Below are positions 47,501 through 62,500 of a stretch of 64,000 nt of DNA, in pieces. The notes under the pieces were generated by a model. That model made no database searches. It was not told the origin of the DNA and worked only from the letters and a program-made list of their open reading frames with translations. Where the stretch lies: contig NC_134311.1 in NCBI RefSeq assembly GCF_949628215.1, positions 24,118,582-24,182,581 on the forward strand. The letters are read 5' to 3'. Position 1 is the first letter of the stretch; every line of letters starts with the position of its first letter. The DNA comes from Phalacrocorax aristotelis (taxonomy: Eukaryota; Chordata; Aves; Suliformes; Phalacrocoracidae). Made by a program: the position numbers and the translations under genes.

Positions 47501-50500
47501 CTTAGGAGTATACCCTATTTTTTGACATATTATCGCGTCTAATTATATGAGTATTTCAAGTAATTCATTATTCTTTTAAATTAGCTTTTTAGAACTGTCT
47601 GACAGCAATAAAGTAGGCTTATCCTGACTGAAGGTATTAAATACCTGTAGGAATCATCTTGAGGGTAGTACAATTTTCGAATGGTTCTTTGTTTCTATAT
47701 GTGGTACACAAAATTCTAGTGTCTTTATTAAGTTAATATTACAAAGAATTCCTTTTGAATACCTTACATTATAAAACATCTTATTTCCTATAATAGCCTT
47801 ATGAAAGTTGTAGAAGTAGGCTGTTACCAACATTCTCATATACGTAATTATATGCACCAGGCACTCCGTGCAATACTCTACCTTTCTAAGCGGAATGAAA
47901 GTATCAATTATTTCTCCAGTAGAGAAGTTCATCACAAATCCTTGCACTGGTTCTGCCTCTCCAGGATAAGGCATTCCATTAACTGCAAAGAGGAGACCAC
48001 CTGCAACCACATCAGATTTGCTTTAACAACCCACGCGTAGTGAACTATAGTGAAGATGAATTGTAATAGTATAGATGAAAAAAGTCTGTCTGAGAGGAAG
48101 ACAGAGACAGACAGAAAGGTAACTCAGCAGCAAACGAAAACACAAGAGGAAAGTTTAAAGTATACAGGTGAAAGTTTGGCATTTAAGAGATTCACACTTC
48201 GTCCAAATGCGAAGAACAGGCACGGCAATATTTTACAGACTGCTTAAATGCAAAAAGAATGTGAAAAGGTTAAAAAAAATACTCTGAAGAATGTTCTGCT
48301 AAGGACGCTTGATCTGATAACAGGAAGTTCTTTAAATGCATCAAAAGCAGAAAGTCTGCTAGGGAATCAGTGGGACCACAAGAGGAAAAGGTGTGAAAGG
48401 CGGATTCAGGGATGAGGGACCTGTGGCGGAGAAGGTCAGGTTTTGACAGTTTTTTCTGTTGAATACGTTGGGAATACTCTGACACTCAATTTTTTTTTCA
48501 TAGCAAAGAGGTCAGAGGAGCCAGCTCAACTGGAAGGAGATACACAAAAGGTGTTCGACAAGTTGGAGGTTAATAATTCACCATGTTTGGACGGCATTCA
48601 TTCAAGTTCAGAAGGAACTCAAATGTGAAATTACAGACTTCAAGCCACGCTGAGTAACCTAGCAGTGCAAACAGCCACTCCTCCAGAAGACTAGCAGACT
48701 GCCAAAGTAATGTCCGTCTACAAGAAGGGCTCAGAAGGGTGGCTGGGAACTACACGTCAACAATTCTAGCTTCCACCCACAGTAAGATGGTAGAATCCAT
48801 AACAAAGAGTAAGATGCGTAAGCGTGGCCTGTCCTAAACAAGTTGGTATGGTTTCTCTGAAAGGAAATGATGCCTCACCTCTGAATGGGGAGAAGCAGCA
48901 CATAGGTAAAGGAGATTCTGTAAACATAATTGGATATTCAGAAAGCCTCTGACAAGGTTGTGCATGAGAGGTTATTATAGAATGTGAGTTGCCACAGGGC
49001 TGAATGAAACATCCATTAATGAACAGGAAGCAAAGAGCAGATCTTATGGGCAGAGCTTATAATTTTTCAGGATAGAGAAATCTGAGTAGTGCGGTTCTGC
49101 AGGGATAAGAGCCAGAACAATTTCATTCAATTGTCTTCATCAATGACCTGAAGAATGGGGTGAACAGTGACATCTCCCAGTCTGAGGAATGTAGTGAGTT
49201 CTGTGGAGTAGTCAAAAGCTTGATGACGTTGAGAAAGTCCGGAAAGACTTTTTATAAGAATAAGTGAGCTGTCAAACAGGTGGCAGAAGAGCTTCTGTAA
49301 AGACAAATGTAAAGTGATGCTGCTGCAAAAAAATAATCTAGATCCTGCGCACATCATGTTTAGCGTGGAACTGGCAGCTACAACTCAGGAGAGACATCTC
49401 TGAGCCATCACAGGAAGGTCTCTGAAATCTTTGGCTCCATGTCCAGTGACGGTCAAAATTTCAACAGAATGTTGGGCATCATCAGAAAAAGAATTAGGAA
49501 TGGAAGGGATGATTCTGCCACTATGTAATAACCTGGCATGCCCACATCTTGAGTACTGAGTGCTGTTTTTTTACTCACTGCATCTCAAGGAAGGTCCTAA
49601 TGAAGTTAAACATGCTAGAAGAGAAAGGCAACTACAATAGTCAAGGGGTTGAAGGAATTAAATGGCTTACGGGAAGAGACTAAGGTGGATGGGGTTCTTT
49701 GGTTTGCAGAGGAGAAGGCTATGAAGCAGCAGATACAGGGAGTGTGGAATGGTTATTTCCCAACTCCTAAAATACCGGGACTGAGAAGCACTCAATGAAA
49801 CCAGGTCACTTTTTTAAATTAAAAAAATAAAACGGGCAGTGAACTTCTGGAGCCTGTAACTGCTGGAGGTCAAGGAGGCAGGCAGTACAAGCCAGTTCAA
49901 AATAGGATTAGGAAAACTCATGGGCAATAAAGTCTACAGAAAGATACTACGAAGAAGAGGTCAAGAGCTATCTCCTAACACCCTTGAGTAAAGCGCTTGT
50001 GGATGCATGGGGAGTAGGAGAGGAATGGACCATAAAATGCAGCCAGGCTTACACATGCTCCTTAAAATGCCTCTCTTGCTGCCCGTCAGAGACAGGGCAC
50101 TGGGCTATATGTATCAAGTATCTCACCCAGTACAGCATTTCTTATGTTCTTGGCAGATGCAAGAGAGAGAACCCTGATATTAAATTTGATATCAACTACA
50201 GAGTCAGGAGTCTGACATGCCAAAATTCCTTGTCCAGTTCTTGACATTTCCATCACCTTCAGAATCAATATGAAAAATCTAATCCAAAAACTTAACATAG
50301 TAATGGTTAACCAGATTGTGATATTAAAACCCACAACTTTTTCAAACTGTTTGCTTTCAGAATTTTTGTTTTATGAAAGCCAAAACTTTTCTTGGTAGTT
50401 TGGAAGCTCTTTGTTTTGCTCTCTTCGGTGGAGCTTGAAATGAATATTTAAAAACATTATTAACTAATTATTGATCGTGCAGTCACTAGGAAGCAAACAA

Positions 50501-53500
50501 GATCATCTACTTGTTGACATCACATTTAGGGAGTATAATCAGTCATTTCTCAGAAGCAGAGATTATATGTAAGCTTCCCTCATCCAGCAAACAGGAAAAC
50601 AGGATAGCTCTACAATTTTCCATTACATCAGCTCTACTTTGAAAGAGAACAAATATCTGGCCTAAGATAACATGACAGCACTCTTCATGAAATAACACTG
50701 TTTACCGTGACATACTGGCATAAAGCAACTACTTGAAGTCTGAAGAACAGGAAAAAAAATTACCTGGAACATATGAAACTGCAAACAACTCTCTTCCAAA
50801 CGATTTGTGCTTGATCTCTCTTATGAACTCTCCAGTCTGTGACCTGAAGCACTGAATTCGACCATTCTCCCTGTCTGCAACACATAGCTGACTGAAGTCG
50901 GGGATCAGAGCTAAGCTGTGAGGGATCTGAAACTGTCCAGGTCTGGCTCTACCTAAAGAAGTCTCTGCAATACAAAATATCCAGGTGTTAAAGCACACAC
51001 TGAAACTATCAGTTTTGCTTAGAAACAACAATGTCATATAATGCAGTAGAACATTGGAAAAAGAATAAGGTCAGCTTGTTGTCTTCTCCTACCAGCTTTA
51101 CTTGGTTACGTAGGTAAACTGTGGTAGTCTTCTGCGTTGTCTTTCTAAATCTTGAATTTATGAATTTATGAATTTGCTATTTCCCTATAGTATTTGACAT
51201 AGTTTAATGCCTGATACATAAATCTGAGTCAGGCAAAAATGTCATTACGCACAAAACTTAAAATAGATGGGATCGTGGCATAAATCTTGTAAAAATGGTA
51301 ACAGGCTTATATTATTTGATCAAATGTTTAAGAAAAAGTAAGGCTTTTGTGAAAGTCAACATTATCCTGTACTGAAAGCATGCTAACAAATTACCTTTTT
51401 TTTATTTTTAGTCAATATATAGCTACTACAACTAGTAGTATGAATAGAAGAGAGAGAATTGGAATGCAATGACAAGGCTGAAATTCAGCTGGGGCCTGGA
51501 AGGTATTTCGGTAACAGAAATTTATAAATAATACTAATAGTAAACATCAGCAATCACATGGTTCCTGACGAGTTCATGATAACAACAGTGCAAGTAAAGT
51601 GCCAAGAGCTCTGACCTGTACCTTCTCCCCACTGCATCACATACAATCCATCTGGAGAGAACTGAACGATTCGACTGTTACAGTAGCCGTCAGAGACATA
51701 AATGTTGCCAGTGACCGAATCCACGGCCACATCAGTTGGTTGACAGAAATGATTTTTGTCATTTCCTGGCTGCAGAGCCACTCCTAAGATCAGTAACGGT
51801 TCTTTGTCATCTGCTCCCAGTTTGAAAACCTTTTTTTTCAGTCAATAGGAAAGAGAAGAGGTTTCAGTTATGGAAGGTGAAATACAAGCAGGATGACTGC
51901 CTATGGAAAAATGTCTACTACTGTGTATAAAATAAATTTATATATCAAACATAGCCTTCATATATTGAACAGTTTCTCAATAGTGTTGATTCTAGGAAAT
52001 TTCTACATAAAATATGCATTTCCTGTGATTACAGCAAACAGGTTAGTTTCACATTCTGGGTTTAAGTACATAAAAGAATTGATAAGCAAAGGTGTAGCAG
52101 AAAAATCTGTTATTTTTTAAAGGAACCATTGTTTTAAAACAGATACTTTTATTTCTGAATGCTCTGCCCATGTACCGAATTATTCAATACAACCATACTC
52201 CGTGAAGGCCACAGGGATCAATTTCTGTAGGCATATTGTTAATGTTTATCTTAACAGGCCTAGATAAATAATTTATGCCAAATCTCTAGGAAAACAAAAA
52301 CCTTTTTTTTGCAAAATAATAAGGTCCTAGTATTAAAGATTCAAAAACATACCTGATGGAGAGCTACATCAGTGACCCAGTAGTTACCATTTTTATCTAC
52401 ACTCAAACCATGCGGTAAATAAAACCTGCAAGGACAATGTCCAAGAATCAAGTTAAAAACATCTTTCAGGAAGAATGAGGTAGATATGAAGATTTCACTT
52501 TTTATCTACTACAGATCAACAAATGCTGTACATACTAACTACCTGTAATAGTTAATTAAATAGACACCTTTACAGAATAGAATTTCCTTGACAAGAGTGT
52601 CTCAGCTCTGAAATGCAGTTGACCTCTGGTATCTCACTCAGGCTAATATTTGCTGTCTTTAAGGACAATATACAATACTCATGAGCTCTGTGTTTCTGTT
52701 AATCTGGCTGGTAGATGAAATTGTATGAATTGCTAGAAAGCAGAGGCAGTAACGATGGCAAATTACTTTTATTAGTTGTGGATTTAGTAATGTTTATTTA
52801 TTTATTAATTTAAATAAACTCAGATGCTAAAATCACACAATGCAATATCAAACACATGTGAAAACAGGCTTGGGGACTTTGGGGAGTAAAATATACAAAA
52901 ATGTTAGTTCTACTGATAAAAGCAAAATTAACTTACAGACTTTTGCCCATGGAGTGAAGCAGTTTTGCATTACTTGGATCCACTACAAGAATTGTGTTCT
53001 GTTCAATTGGCCCAAGTCCTCTTTGCTGATAAACAAATTTGCTGTCAAAAGAACTATACAAAAATAGTGGAATAGAAACCCAGCGTTAGAAGGTTCAACT
53101 GATGAACAATACACACACAACTTAAAGCTGAGTTTTGTACTTTAATTCCAGTGTGGGGTTATTGGCTGCTTTTTTTTTTTTTTTAAACAAGCCTTATTAC
53201 ATTAATGTATGATTCTAAGAGTTATAGTGTTGGAGGCCTGCATTTCCTACTGAGGTTATGACTTCCAAACTAAAGGAGCACCAAATCACACAGCAACAGT
53301 TAAGATAATCCTAAAGCAAGCAAGCAAAAAACCCTCTTCCTTTTTTTCTTTTCTTTGCTGTGGCAAATCAGAAATGGGAAATCAAACAATGTACCCTAAG
53401 TAAAAATACAGCTAATCACCAGGGCATATCTGCTGGAATGAATAAGTATACTTTGTACTGTCTAAGGCAATGTGTGCACATCTGCCTGTCTTTTTCCAAA

Positions 53501-56500
53501 CACAATTCAGTATTTTGCTAGAGCTTACTACTGTAAGATTCAGGTCTTATGGTTCTTATCCTTTACAGAGTGTGCTTGTAGGAGACTATAGGATATGATG
53601 GGTATTTTTCCTACCCCCACAAGTCTACACTCAATTTTCAGGGTACATGAAATATGTTAATAAACAACATTTAAACATGTCACTATTTCAGACATTAAGA
53701 AAGGGGATTAACTTTCCAGAAGACATTTACTAGGCATAACATTATCAGAAGCTTAACAAAGAATAAAAAATACAGTTGTCTGTACCCCTACAGAGAAGTC
53801 TGTTATTACTCTGTTGAAATATACATTCAGCATTTAGTGAAGGTAAATAGAGTGTAAAATATTTTGAACAAAATTTATGTCTAAATGTTAGAAAACGGTA
53901 TTTGACTGTGGATGAAAAACGTGTATATTCAAGCCAATACTCCCCCCTCCCACCTTGTATTTTTAAATGCATTCATTAATCTCAAGAGAAATCCAGCTAT
54001 GATTGATGCAACTTGGTAAACAAGAACATACTTTGTAGTCACAGAGAAGGCTATGAATAAAGCTATTAAAACTTTATATTGTACAGTCCTAGCAGCCTCA
54101 CCTCTCCATAACATTAAATATTTATATGTCTAGAATTTTCAATGTAGAAAAGCAATACTGGCTTCATACATTACCAGAAAAAAACTATGACAGGAGCTGT
54201 TTAAGTTTCTGCATAGGCTATGATAAAAATATAATACTTAGATATTGCCATTATGTATGTTAACTACCTGTGACTACTTATTTAATTTCTGAGAGAAACC
54301 AGTACATCCTTTTCACTATGAATGGTTAAGCACTAGGTGATACTAAAACTCTCTATTGAGCCATTCTAAATGCTCTGCCATGTTGCTATAAAGAGACAGA
54401 GGGTAAATGGTACTATCACACAATGGCCTACTGATGTAGGCTTATTTGACATGATCTGCTTGTTTGACCATGGTTCAGCAGGTGCTGTTTTATTCTTTAC
54501 AATTTCTGACACTAATCTTCCATAACAAGTTTTCTTGGTTTTAAACAGTTTTATTTAAAAAAGAGTCTAATACTCCTAAGGACTTGCTCTAGGTAGGGAT
54601 GACCACAATGGGTGAACCAGCTCTGGACAGACCAAGCTAGTACTATTATTAATGTTATTATTAATCAGCATGGCTAATCACAGAGAAGAATCTTCATGAT
54701 GGTAGGTATTGTACAAAAAACCCTCAGAAAAATCAGTTTATATCACTGGAGAACTGACTAGCTAGACAACTTGAAAAATTATTGGCTTTCTCTGTTATGA
54801 TTTTGGTTCTTAGTAACACTGCTGTCCAGACTTCTAAGTATTCCCTGCTAACAACCACCCAGCTCTTCTGGAAATTTGCGGTGCTTTCAGTGTAAATAAG
54901 AGATTGTATGTTATTTTAGACAAAGGAAGCCTAGTTAGTGAACTTTGAAATGAGCTCATGGGAGCGATCTTCCATGCATCTTCTCCCTGTCAAACATCCT
55001 CTTCCAGGAGGCTGCTGGAATCACAGTCACTCTTTCCTTCCCAGGGTTTGAGACCCATTTCTCAGGTAGTCAAAGTTCCTTTGTTCCAACAGATAAATGA
55101 GGACACAAAGCACGCTGACTACTGCTAGCTTAAAGGAAGCAGTACCAAAATCAGCCAAACAAAATAAATGAAGATCTTACTATTCTGCATCATATTGCTC
55201 TGCAGCATGGCTTTCTAATAGATTCTGCAGTTTGATATCAAAGGACAATTAAAATATGCTGCATATGTCACTACTTCTAATTTCAAACCCCAGTGCAAAT
55301 CCACAGCTATTTTTCTACTTCTCAGCTGGCCATTTCACACTAAAACAATTTATTGCTAAATCTCATGTCCTTCTGGTGGGCTACATATTAAATTTAGGCA
55401 GACCACCTGATCTCCTAACCCCTGAAGGCACAACCCTGAGCTCTAGTCTTGATCAATATCCATCACCATTGTGGTACTGTGCTCAGCCTAGATTAACATG
55501 CCTAGCTTGTTAAAAATGCAGTAACAAGAATGCAGTTATTCTTTATCACATCCTTTATAAGCTGCATTAATAATATACATTTTCAATCACAAAATGCAAA
55601 ATAACTTCCAACTGATTCATTGCTCAGCCAAATGAACAGTTCTAGTTTTTTAAATTCTGAACAGCATATGCTGCATATAGCAAAGAATGTTCTGAAACTG
55701 AGGAGATGATGCGGTAAAAGAACCTAACTTATTCAAAAGGATTTTTTTTTTAAATCATGCACAGAAGGAATGCTACAGACACTGAAAAGCTGCTACTGTA
55801 TCACAGGGCTTGTCATTGTATAATTGCTTTTGTGTTCTAAAGCAGGCTGAAGTTGCCTTATGAAAGAGCACAGACCATTCATCCAGCTACATTTAGTTGA
55901 ATGAGGATCCAGCTTTTACGGCGTATATTAATAATGCATTGGAAATATTTGTGCATTGCCTAACAGCACAGATAATTTTTGTTTAATTTGTTTCTATACT
56001 ATGCTGGTGAAGCATTGAAACAGAAAATAAATTCTGGGCTTTCAGGCTTGATTGATTCATCACTTTTATGATTTGTGAAGGAATATTATACTCAATTAAC
56101 TCTGTATTTGCAGCTAATTATAAACATTAACTTACAACTCTGATAACTTCTTATGCCTCCCCATACAATAGTCACGATAAACCCCTTCAAATACTTTTTT
56201 TTTATTCCTTATTATTGAAAAATGAGAACATATATACTCCCTCTTTTTCAGCACAGTCCATGAAAGGGTTCCCAGACTATTTCATAGGCCCACAACGTAC
56301 CCAAAGATAAAAAGGGAATGCTGACTGGCTGAGCACGCTTCTGTGTGCCTCTTTTCTGTGCCACAAGTTTTACCACAGGCATATTTTCCAAATATATTGT
56401 TTTAACGTCACAATACTCTATATAAACAGGCCTGCAGAAGTTTCAGCCATTCTGATTTAAGGGTTCCTACCAATGCTAGCTTTCCTATATATTGATTAAC

Positions 56501-59500
56501 TGTGCTCCACAAGAAGAAGAAGAAGAAAAATACTTGTGAACAAAACCCCTCTGAAATGAATTAGAATTTTATGTGTACCTATCTTTACGGAAGACCCATA
56601 ACCAGCTTCAGTTAGCAACAGCTCATCTTATGCCTTGGTTACGGATCTGGGACTGAATGCTTCCGATTGTATTTACAAGGCCAGGTAGTTTCACTGTGCT
56701 CCAACTTCAGTCCCCACATGATGGCAAATATGGCAGGCTCCCACACAGACTGATGCACAGATGAACACTACTAATACTAAAAGTTAGATAAAGCATTTTT
56801 CTGGGAACTCCTATAATCACAGGCTAGCAATACTCAGAATATGAACAATGGCTGCCATCAAGGACAGGGCTGAATTAAGTGAGTCTGTAATGTTACCCAG
56901 CACAGCTGGTAGCTATGTGGATTTCCAGACTCCAGACCACAGCTCCGATCTTCTTCTGCACCCCCACCATAAGGAAGCAGAAGTTCAATCTGTCTCTTGA
57001 CACGGTTGGTTCATTGTGCTCACTTGCTATTTTGGGGAATGTTAATGGTTTTTTGTTTGTATAAAATCTGTAGTGTCTCCAAATACTGCTTGGTCTCAAC
57101 CTCCAGTTTTGTGCTCTGGGTTGTGGGTAAACCTTAGCTACCAGACACTCAAAAACGCACATTTCAGAAGAAATTAATATGACTGCCAGCCTATTTTCAA
57201 GTATTTTTTTCAATTCTTTCTTCAATGACACAAAGAACATCCTGTGTGTTCATGCATTGGAGGATGAAAAAAACCAAATCAATATCAGCTTCTGCTTGAA
57301 GCTTGAGTAATTACAAGTTGCAGCATGCGTCATCCTTTCAAATTTTACAGTCTATATTTATATACACTTGAGCTGGAGAGATCACTGATATAATGCATGA
57401 GACATAAATGATTGCCTTATCTGCTGCATTATGTTATTAAGCTAAAAAACCAAAGAACTTACTTTCCTCCATAAGAGAGTATGCTAAGCATAATTGTTAT
57501 TATAAGATTGAGAAAGTTGTCCCCTCTCATTTTCAGAAACTATGTTATCTTAAAACGAATTCATCAGGAGTTGAAAAAAACCCTACTGTTTAGCCTTATA
57601 GTTATATATAGAGAGAAGAGACGCTTAAAAAGAAGACAAAAAAAGCCCAATTAAAAAAGAGTACTACACAATATTCTGTTACAGGCTAATATATTTTCCT
57701 CCCGGTGTTCTGTTACAATAATCTCACGGAATTTTTTCCAAAGTGCCCATCTAAAAAGTTAGACATACTATTTTAAAGCTCAAAAACATAAGGACAGTGT
57801 ACAAATAAGGACACTATATTTTATTTGGAATGTTCTGTCCTTAAAATAATATAACTGTGAGTATAATACTTTACAAACACTAGAAAAATGGCTATTATAA
57901 AGTTGGGACTTTTTTTTTGTTTGTTTCAAGTGACACTAAATGTAGTAAATTTTATCAAGTGAGTAGAACAAAGCCTGTTCTGAGAGAATGCCTTATAACA
58001 ATCTGATTTTGTTCAGTGGACATAAAGACAAAAAAGAATGAAGACACTGCAGCTAGCTTTGCATATCTTAAACCCAGGTACTAACAGTAGTATACCATAC
58101 TAAAACATCATTCTCCCAGGCTAATTAGTCCTGCTAAAAAACATGGAGAAGCAGGAATAATTCACCTCAGTGAATATCATACTAACATGGTTATACAGTT
58201 TAAGCACCTACTGTACGATGCTATTTTTTTCTGGAGACACATTCTTACTGTCTAAAGACCTAGTAATGCTATCACCTTGAAACCATCAGTAACTACTTCC
58301 ATTATGAGTCTTACAAAGGCACCTTCAGCCAAAGAACTGGTTTTTTAAATGGAAAAGGAACAGCGATTTGTCTTTTCTTGAGAAGATGTACAAATAGCAC
58401 ACACTAATTTGACCTTCTAACATGCCATTTGGCAGACTATCTACTTACTTTTCATCCCAGACATGATCACCTCTGTGGAAGATAACTAGGTTATTTTCAG
58501 GGTCCAGGGCCAACCCAGAAACTTGACCTAGTTTGAGGTCTAACCCAGGCCACTCCACAGCCTCTTCTATGTGGAAATCTGACCAAAGAAAGAAACAAAC
58601 AGAAGACAGACATTCATGTAGCATATTTATAAAAAAAACATGGTTACCTGGCTTCTGGTACAGTCTGTTAGGAATTACATAGACATTTTCTTACATGCAG
58701 TTATTTCCATTAATGCATTGCAATTCAATTCCAAGCACAGTTCTATTTTAGTAAAGCATGCACAAGCACTGGCATCCTGCTACATATAGGATGACAGAAA
58801 CTTCAAAACTGCTTTTAACTGTATTATTTCCCCCACCTTATAAGGACACAGGTACACGGGCTCTAGAAGTTGTAGGAGCTCTGTGAATACTTTCTACATT
58901 GAAGGATTACAGAAATATACAACTATTATCCAGAATCAGCTGGCAAACTTCAATATTAACCTCTTAGTGTTTTATTAAAAAATGCATAGCAAAGACTATG
59001 AATTACTAGATCAACTACGTATCAGAAGTGGTTGATTCACGACTTTTTTAAAAAAGCTTTTAGCATTAAGAAAAAATATACAGGGAAGGAAGAGAAACAA
59101 CAAAAAGAGCAAATAAAACAGTAATTCTCTGAAGTTTGCTTATGACATTGCTTACAGCCAACATGTGCATTAGTTCTGGATAGTGTTCATATCCTAATCC
59201 AAATATTATAGGCATTAATAGGAAGCAGATATCTAAATCTGATGAAAGAGACGAAAAAGGCTAGACTATCTGTTATTGTTTACAACATAAACTGTTTTTA
59301 AGAATAAAGACTGGGTAGTTTTTGAATAGTACAACTCTGATTTTCAAACTAAATCAACAGCACAGGATTTAGCAAGTGAACTGCTAATAAAAAGTCAGAT
59401 AATTCCCTGAGTGTCTTACATTATAAAACTCCTCAATTAAGGGAGACAAATTTAGTTTCAACTTAAGGATTAAAATTCAAAATATAAAACCATGTTTAGT

Positions 59501-62500
59501 TCAATCTCTGTTTTATGTAGAAATAGTCTTACACTGATTAAAGGCATGAACAGTCCAAAATTTGAAAAAGTTGCAGAGCATTGGCTACAAGGACTAATTT
59601 CTCACAAATGGATGGCTTAAATGGTATTTGGAAGAAGTTGGTCTGGGTTGCTCTGGCAGTATTAATAGCCAATTGAATAATATTCCTCAAAATAAAAAAA
59701 TGTAATGGAAGAAAACCGCCAGTAATTCTGATAAAAGGAAAAAAAAAAACCTCCAAACCCTAAAATGCCTTCTCCATGTTAGGAAATCCATCACTCACTC
59801 CTTTCAGAAATTAATTTGTTCAGCATAATTCAGGTATTTCTAATATGCAGACTTTGTACATAGGTACATATAGCCAAACTGAAGGTGAACACAAATCAAT
59901 TTCTTTGCACTTATGTGAAACTGGAGCTATTTCACTAGTATTCAATGTGTTTGATAGCATCATGCTGACTTTGCAACTTTCAGTTCACCCAGTTTCTGTG
60001 TTTTGCCTTGATCCCAAAAAACAATCATGGGGGTGCCATCTAGACAGGTGAAACACACACAGAGACACCCACACAGACACCCACACAGACACCCACACAG
60101 ACACCCACACAGACACCCACACAGACACCCCCTCCCCCCCCCCATTCACAAAGTGCCAGGGCATCAGTGCTTTGAAACAAGGCAAATCACAGGCGTTAAC
60201 ACACAGCATCCACGGGGTTTGAGAGGGTTCAGCTGGAAGCAATTTTCTAATGAAAGGAAAAATGAAAAGGTAAACAATGCCCCAAATCTTTGGGTCACCT
60301 GTGCAACCCAGCTGTTCTGATAAGCATACCCTGCCTTCCACTTCGCTTGGAAGAGATGTAATTTGAGGAGTAACAGCAAGGATGGGGTGGAGGAAGAACA
60401 ATTTTCTACAATCTACAAAGGGGAAAGATAAAACCGGTGCTGGAAACCTACCACAGGCTAGGATATATTTTACCTTTGTAGTTTTAGATACCATAGCTGG
60501 AGTAGGTGATAGAGAAACTCTTTAAGCTAACACAAACCTAAGACAATCAGCAACTGCAGTGAATCCAAGACAGTAATCAGAAACTTCTAAAACAAGAAAT
60601 TTTCCTCTGTAGCAATTTTAGCTGAACAGAAGTTCCAAGCTAAAAGAAAAGCCGTTAAGAAAAAAGAATTATAGATATTCATTCTTCTGTACAGTTCAGT
60701 TGGCCACAGCAACAGTGCAGTACCAGGTATATTCATCGACATTAGCACTTTGAAAGGAATAAAAGGATGGAAATCCAGTGTCTGCTTCCTCGCTTGCTTA
60801 TCCCATATCAGTCTAAGTAAACTTGCAGAAAACTTGTGTATATTTAAGGTTACAGTGCACCTTGTCCTCTAAGCCTTTTCCAAAAAAGCTAGAAAAATTA
60901 AAAGGCTAAACATAGCCTAAATTTGGGCCTCGGTAAAATTCAGACTCTCAAAAGGCATGTACTATAAAATACAAAATGTTTATACTTACATGTAAAAGAC
61001 TAAAATATTTCTGACAGATCAAAACAATAAAATTAATTTATAGTGAGATATGGTCTAATTACAAGAACTCCAGCCTCTGCGCAACCTTTAGATTTTCTCA
61101 CACTTTTCCAGAATTGGTTTATTACTGTTATCTTTCCACTTTGAAAGTCTCATACTGAAAGTCCTTTGATACAGGTTTATCTTAAGGCAAGTAGCTTTTT
61201 ACAAAAACTTAGTTACTAAATTTAGACTTCATTTGTCTAAGACTGATTATTAATTCCCTACAAAAGTAGGTGGTCCACAGAACAGCGACACACGAAACCA
61301 AAGAAAATTACTTTCCCTATTAAAATAATTTATAATTACTTTTTTTAATAAAATATAATCACCAGTTTTGTTGTAAATAACATTTCTAAACTAAGTACCA
61401 TATCTTCTACCTTGTAATTTAGAAAATTCCTTTCATCAATAAAACTATAAAGAATTACATATATTTAGAATATACAAATCAGCCTCTACTCTCTCTAAAA
61501 GTGAAAGAATAAAGCCTTATTTACTGGCAAAATTGCAATTTACTGTCCAGAAATACCTGGAAGTGCTTGCTAGCTTTTAACATTACAAATTTTAGTCACG
61601 CTGCATTTAATCCTTGTGACAAGAGTAGGCATTTAAATCTTGACAAATGTAGGTAAGCACTGCACAAAGGAATTTTAAAAATTGGAAAATTACACTCTTT
61701 GCCTTAATTAGGAGGTATAATTGTACTGGTTGCAGTGATGCTGAACAACCTGACTAATTAGTGATTAGTCTCAGGGTAATAAAATAACAGCAGTGCAGGA
61801 AGAGCAGCAGTATAAAGTTACAACATTTATAGCTACCTTACTTAACATGAAATTAAATTATTTTAACAGCAATCAGAGTCTTTTTCTAAGAAATACTGAG
61901 ACTTTTTTAAATTCAATATAGTAAAGAATTTTATGAAGGGTACAATTTTTTTTATTAAATCAAGACAAATTAAAACATGTTATGCTCTACTTTTGCCTCT
62001 GAAAAGGAAAACTGTTATGGAAGGTTCTGCTCTTCTAATAGAGAAATACTACCAAAACAGAAACTAAACATGTGCTTAAAGATTTCATTGCTATAAAAGT
62101 TCTTTTGCCAAAAGATGGCGCTGACAGCTTCTGGAGTTGAGAATTTCTGTAGTTGACAGTATCACAAACATTAGAAAAAAATCTGTGCTAATTAAGATCA
62201 TTTCAGTTTTCCTTTTCGCTGGAACTCAAAATTGCATCACTCGGAAGTCCATTTATCAACTGGTCCTCTACCAACAAATTCCCCCATAATGAATATAAAG
62301 CCACTAAAGTAGCCAAGCAAACGCTTTCTGTAGTTAGAATTCATGGCATACGGTGTGCCAACTAAGCCATTTATTCAGCTAACTGACACTCCCTCCTCTG
62401 GATCAGTTGAAACAGAAAGGAAATTTCTTTTTTCCCCTCTACACACCACATACAATTAGTCTGAACCGAACAAACTGGTTTTGCAGAAATGCCACACACA

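Noticed and set aside
48270..48628. Short ORFs on both strands near the old LINE
   Set aside because: They fall at the edge of the decayed CR1/L3-like element and carry no consistent protein signal.
56893..57240. A 115-codon minus-strand ORF in a PAM intron
   Set aside because: No recognisable motif, no place in the PAM protein, and of a length expected by chance.
60027..60320. ORFs with RHPH or VWVS repeats, CRISPR-like periodicity
   Set aside because: A 12-bp minisatellite without spacers, in a vertebrate intron, is neither a gene nor a CRISPR array.
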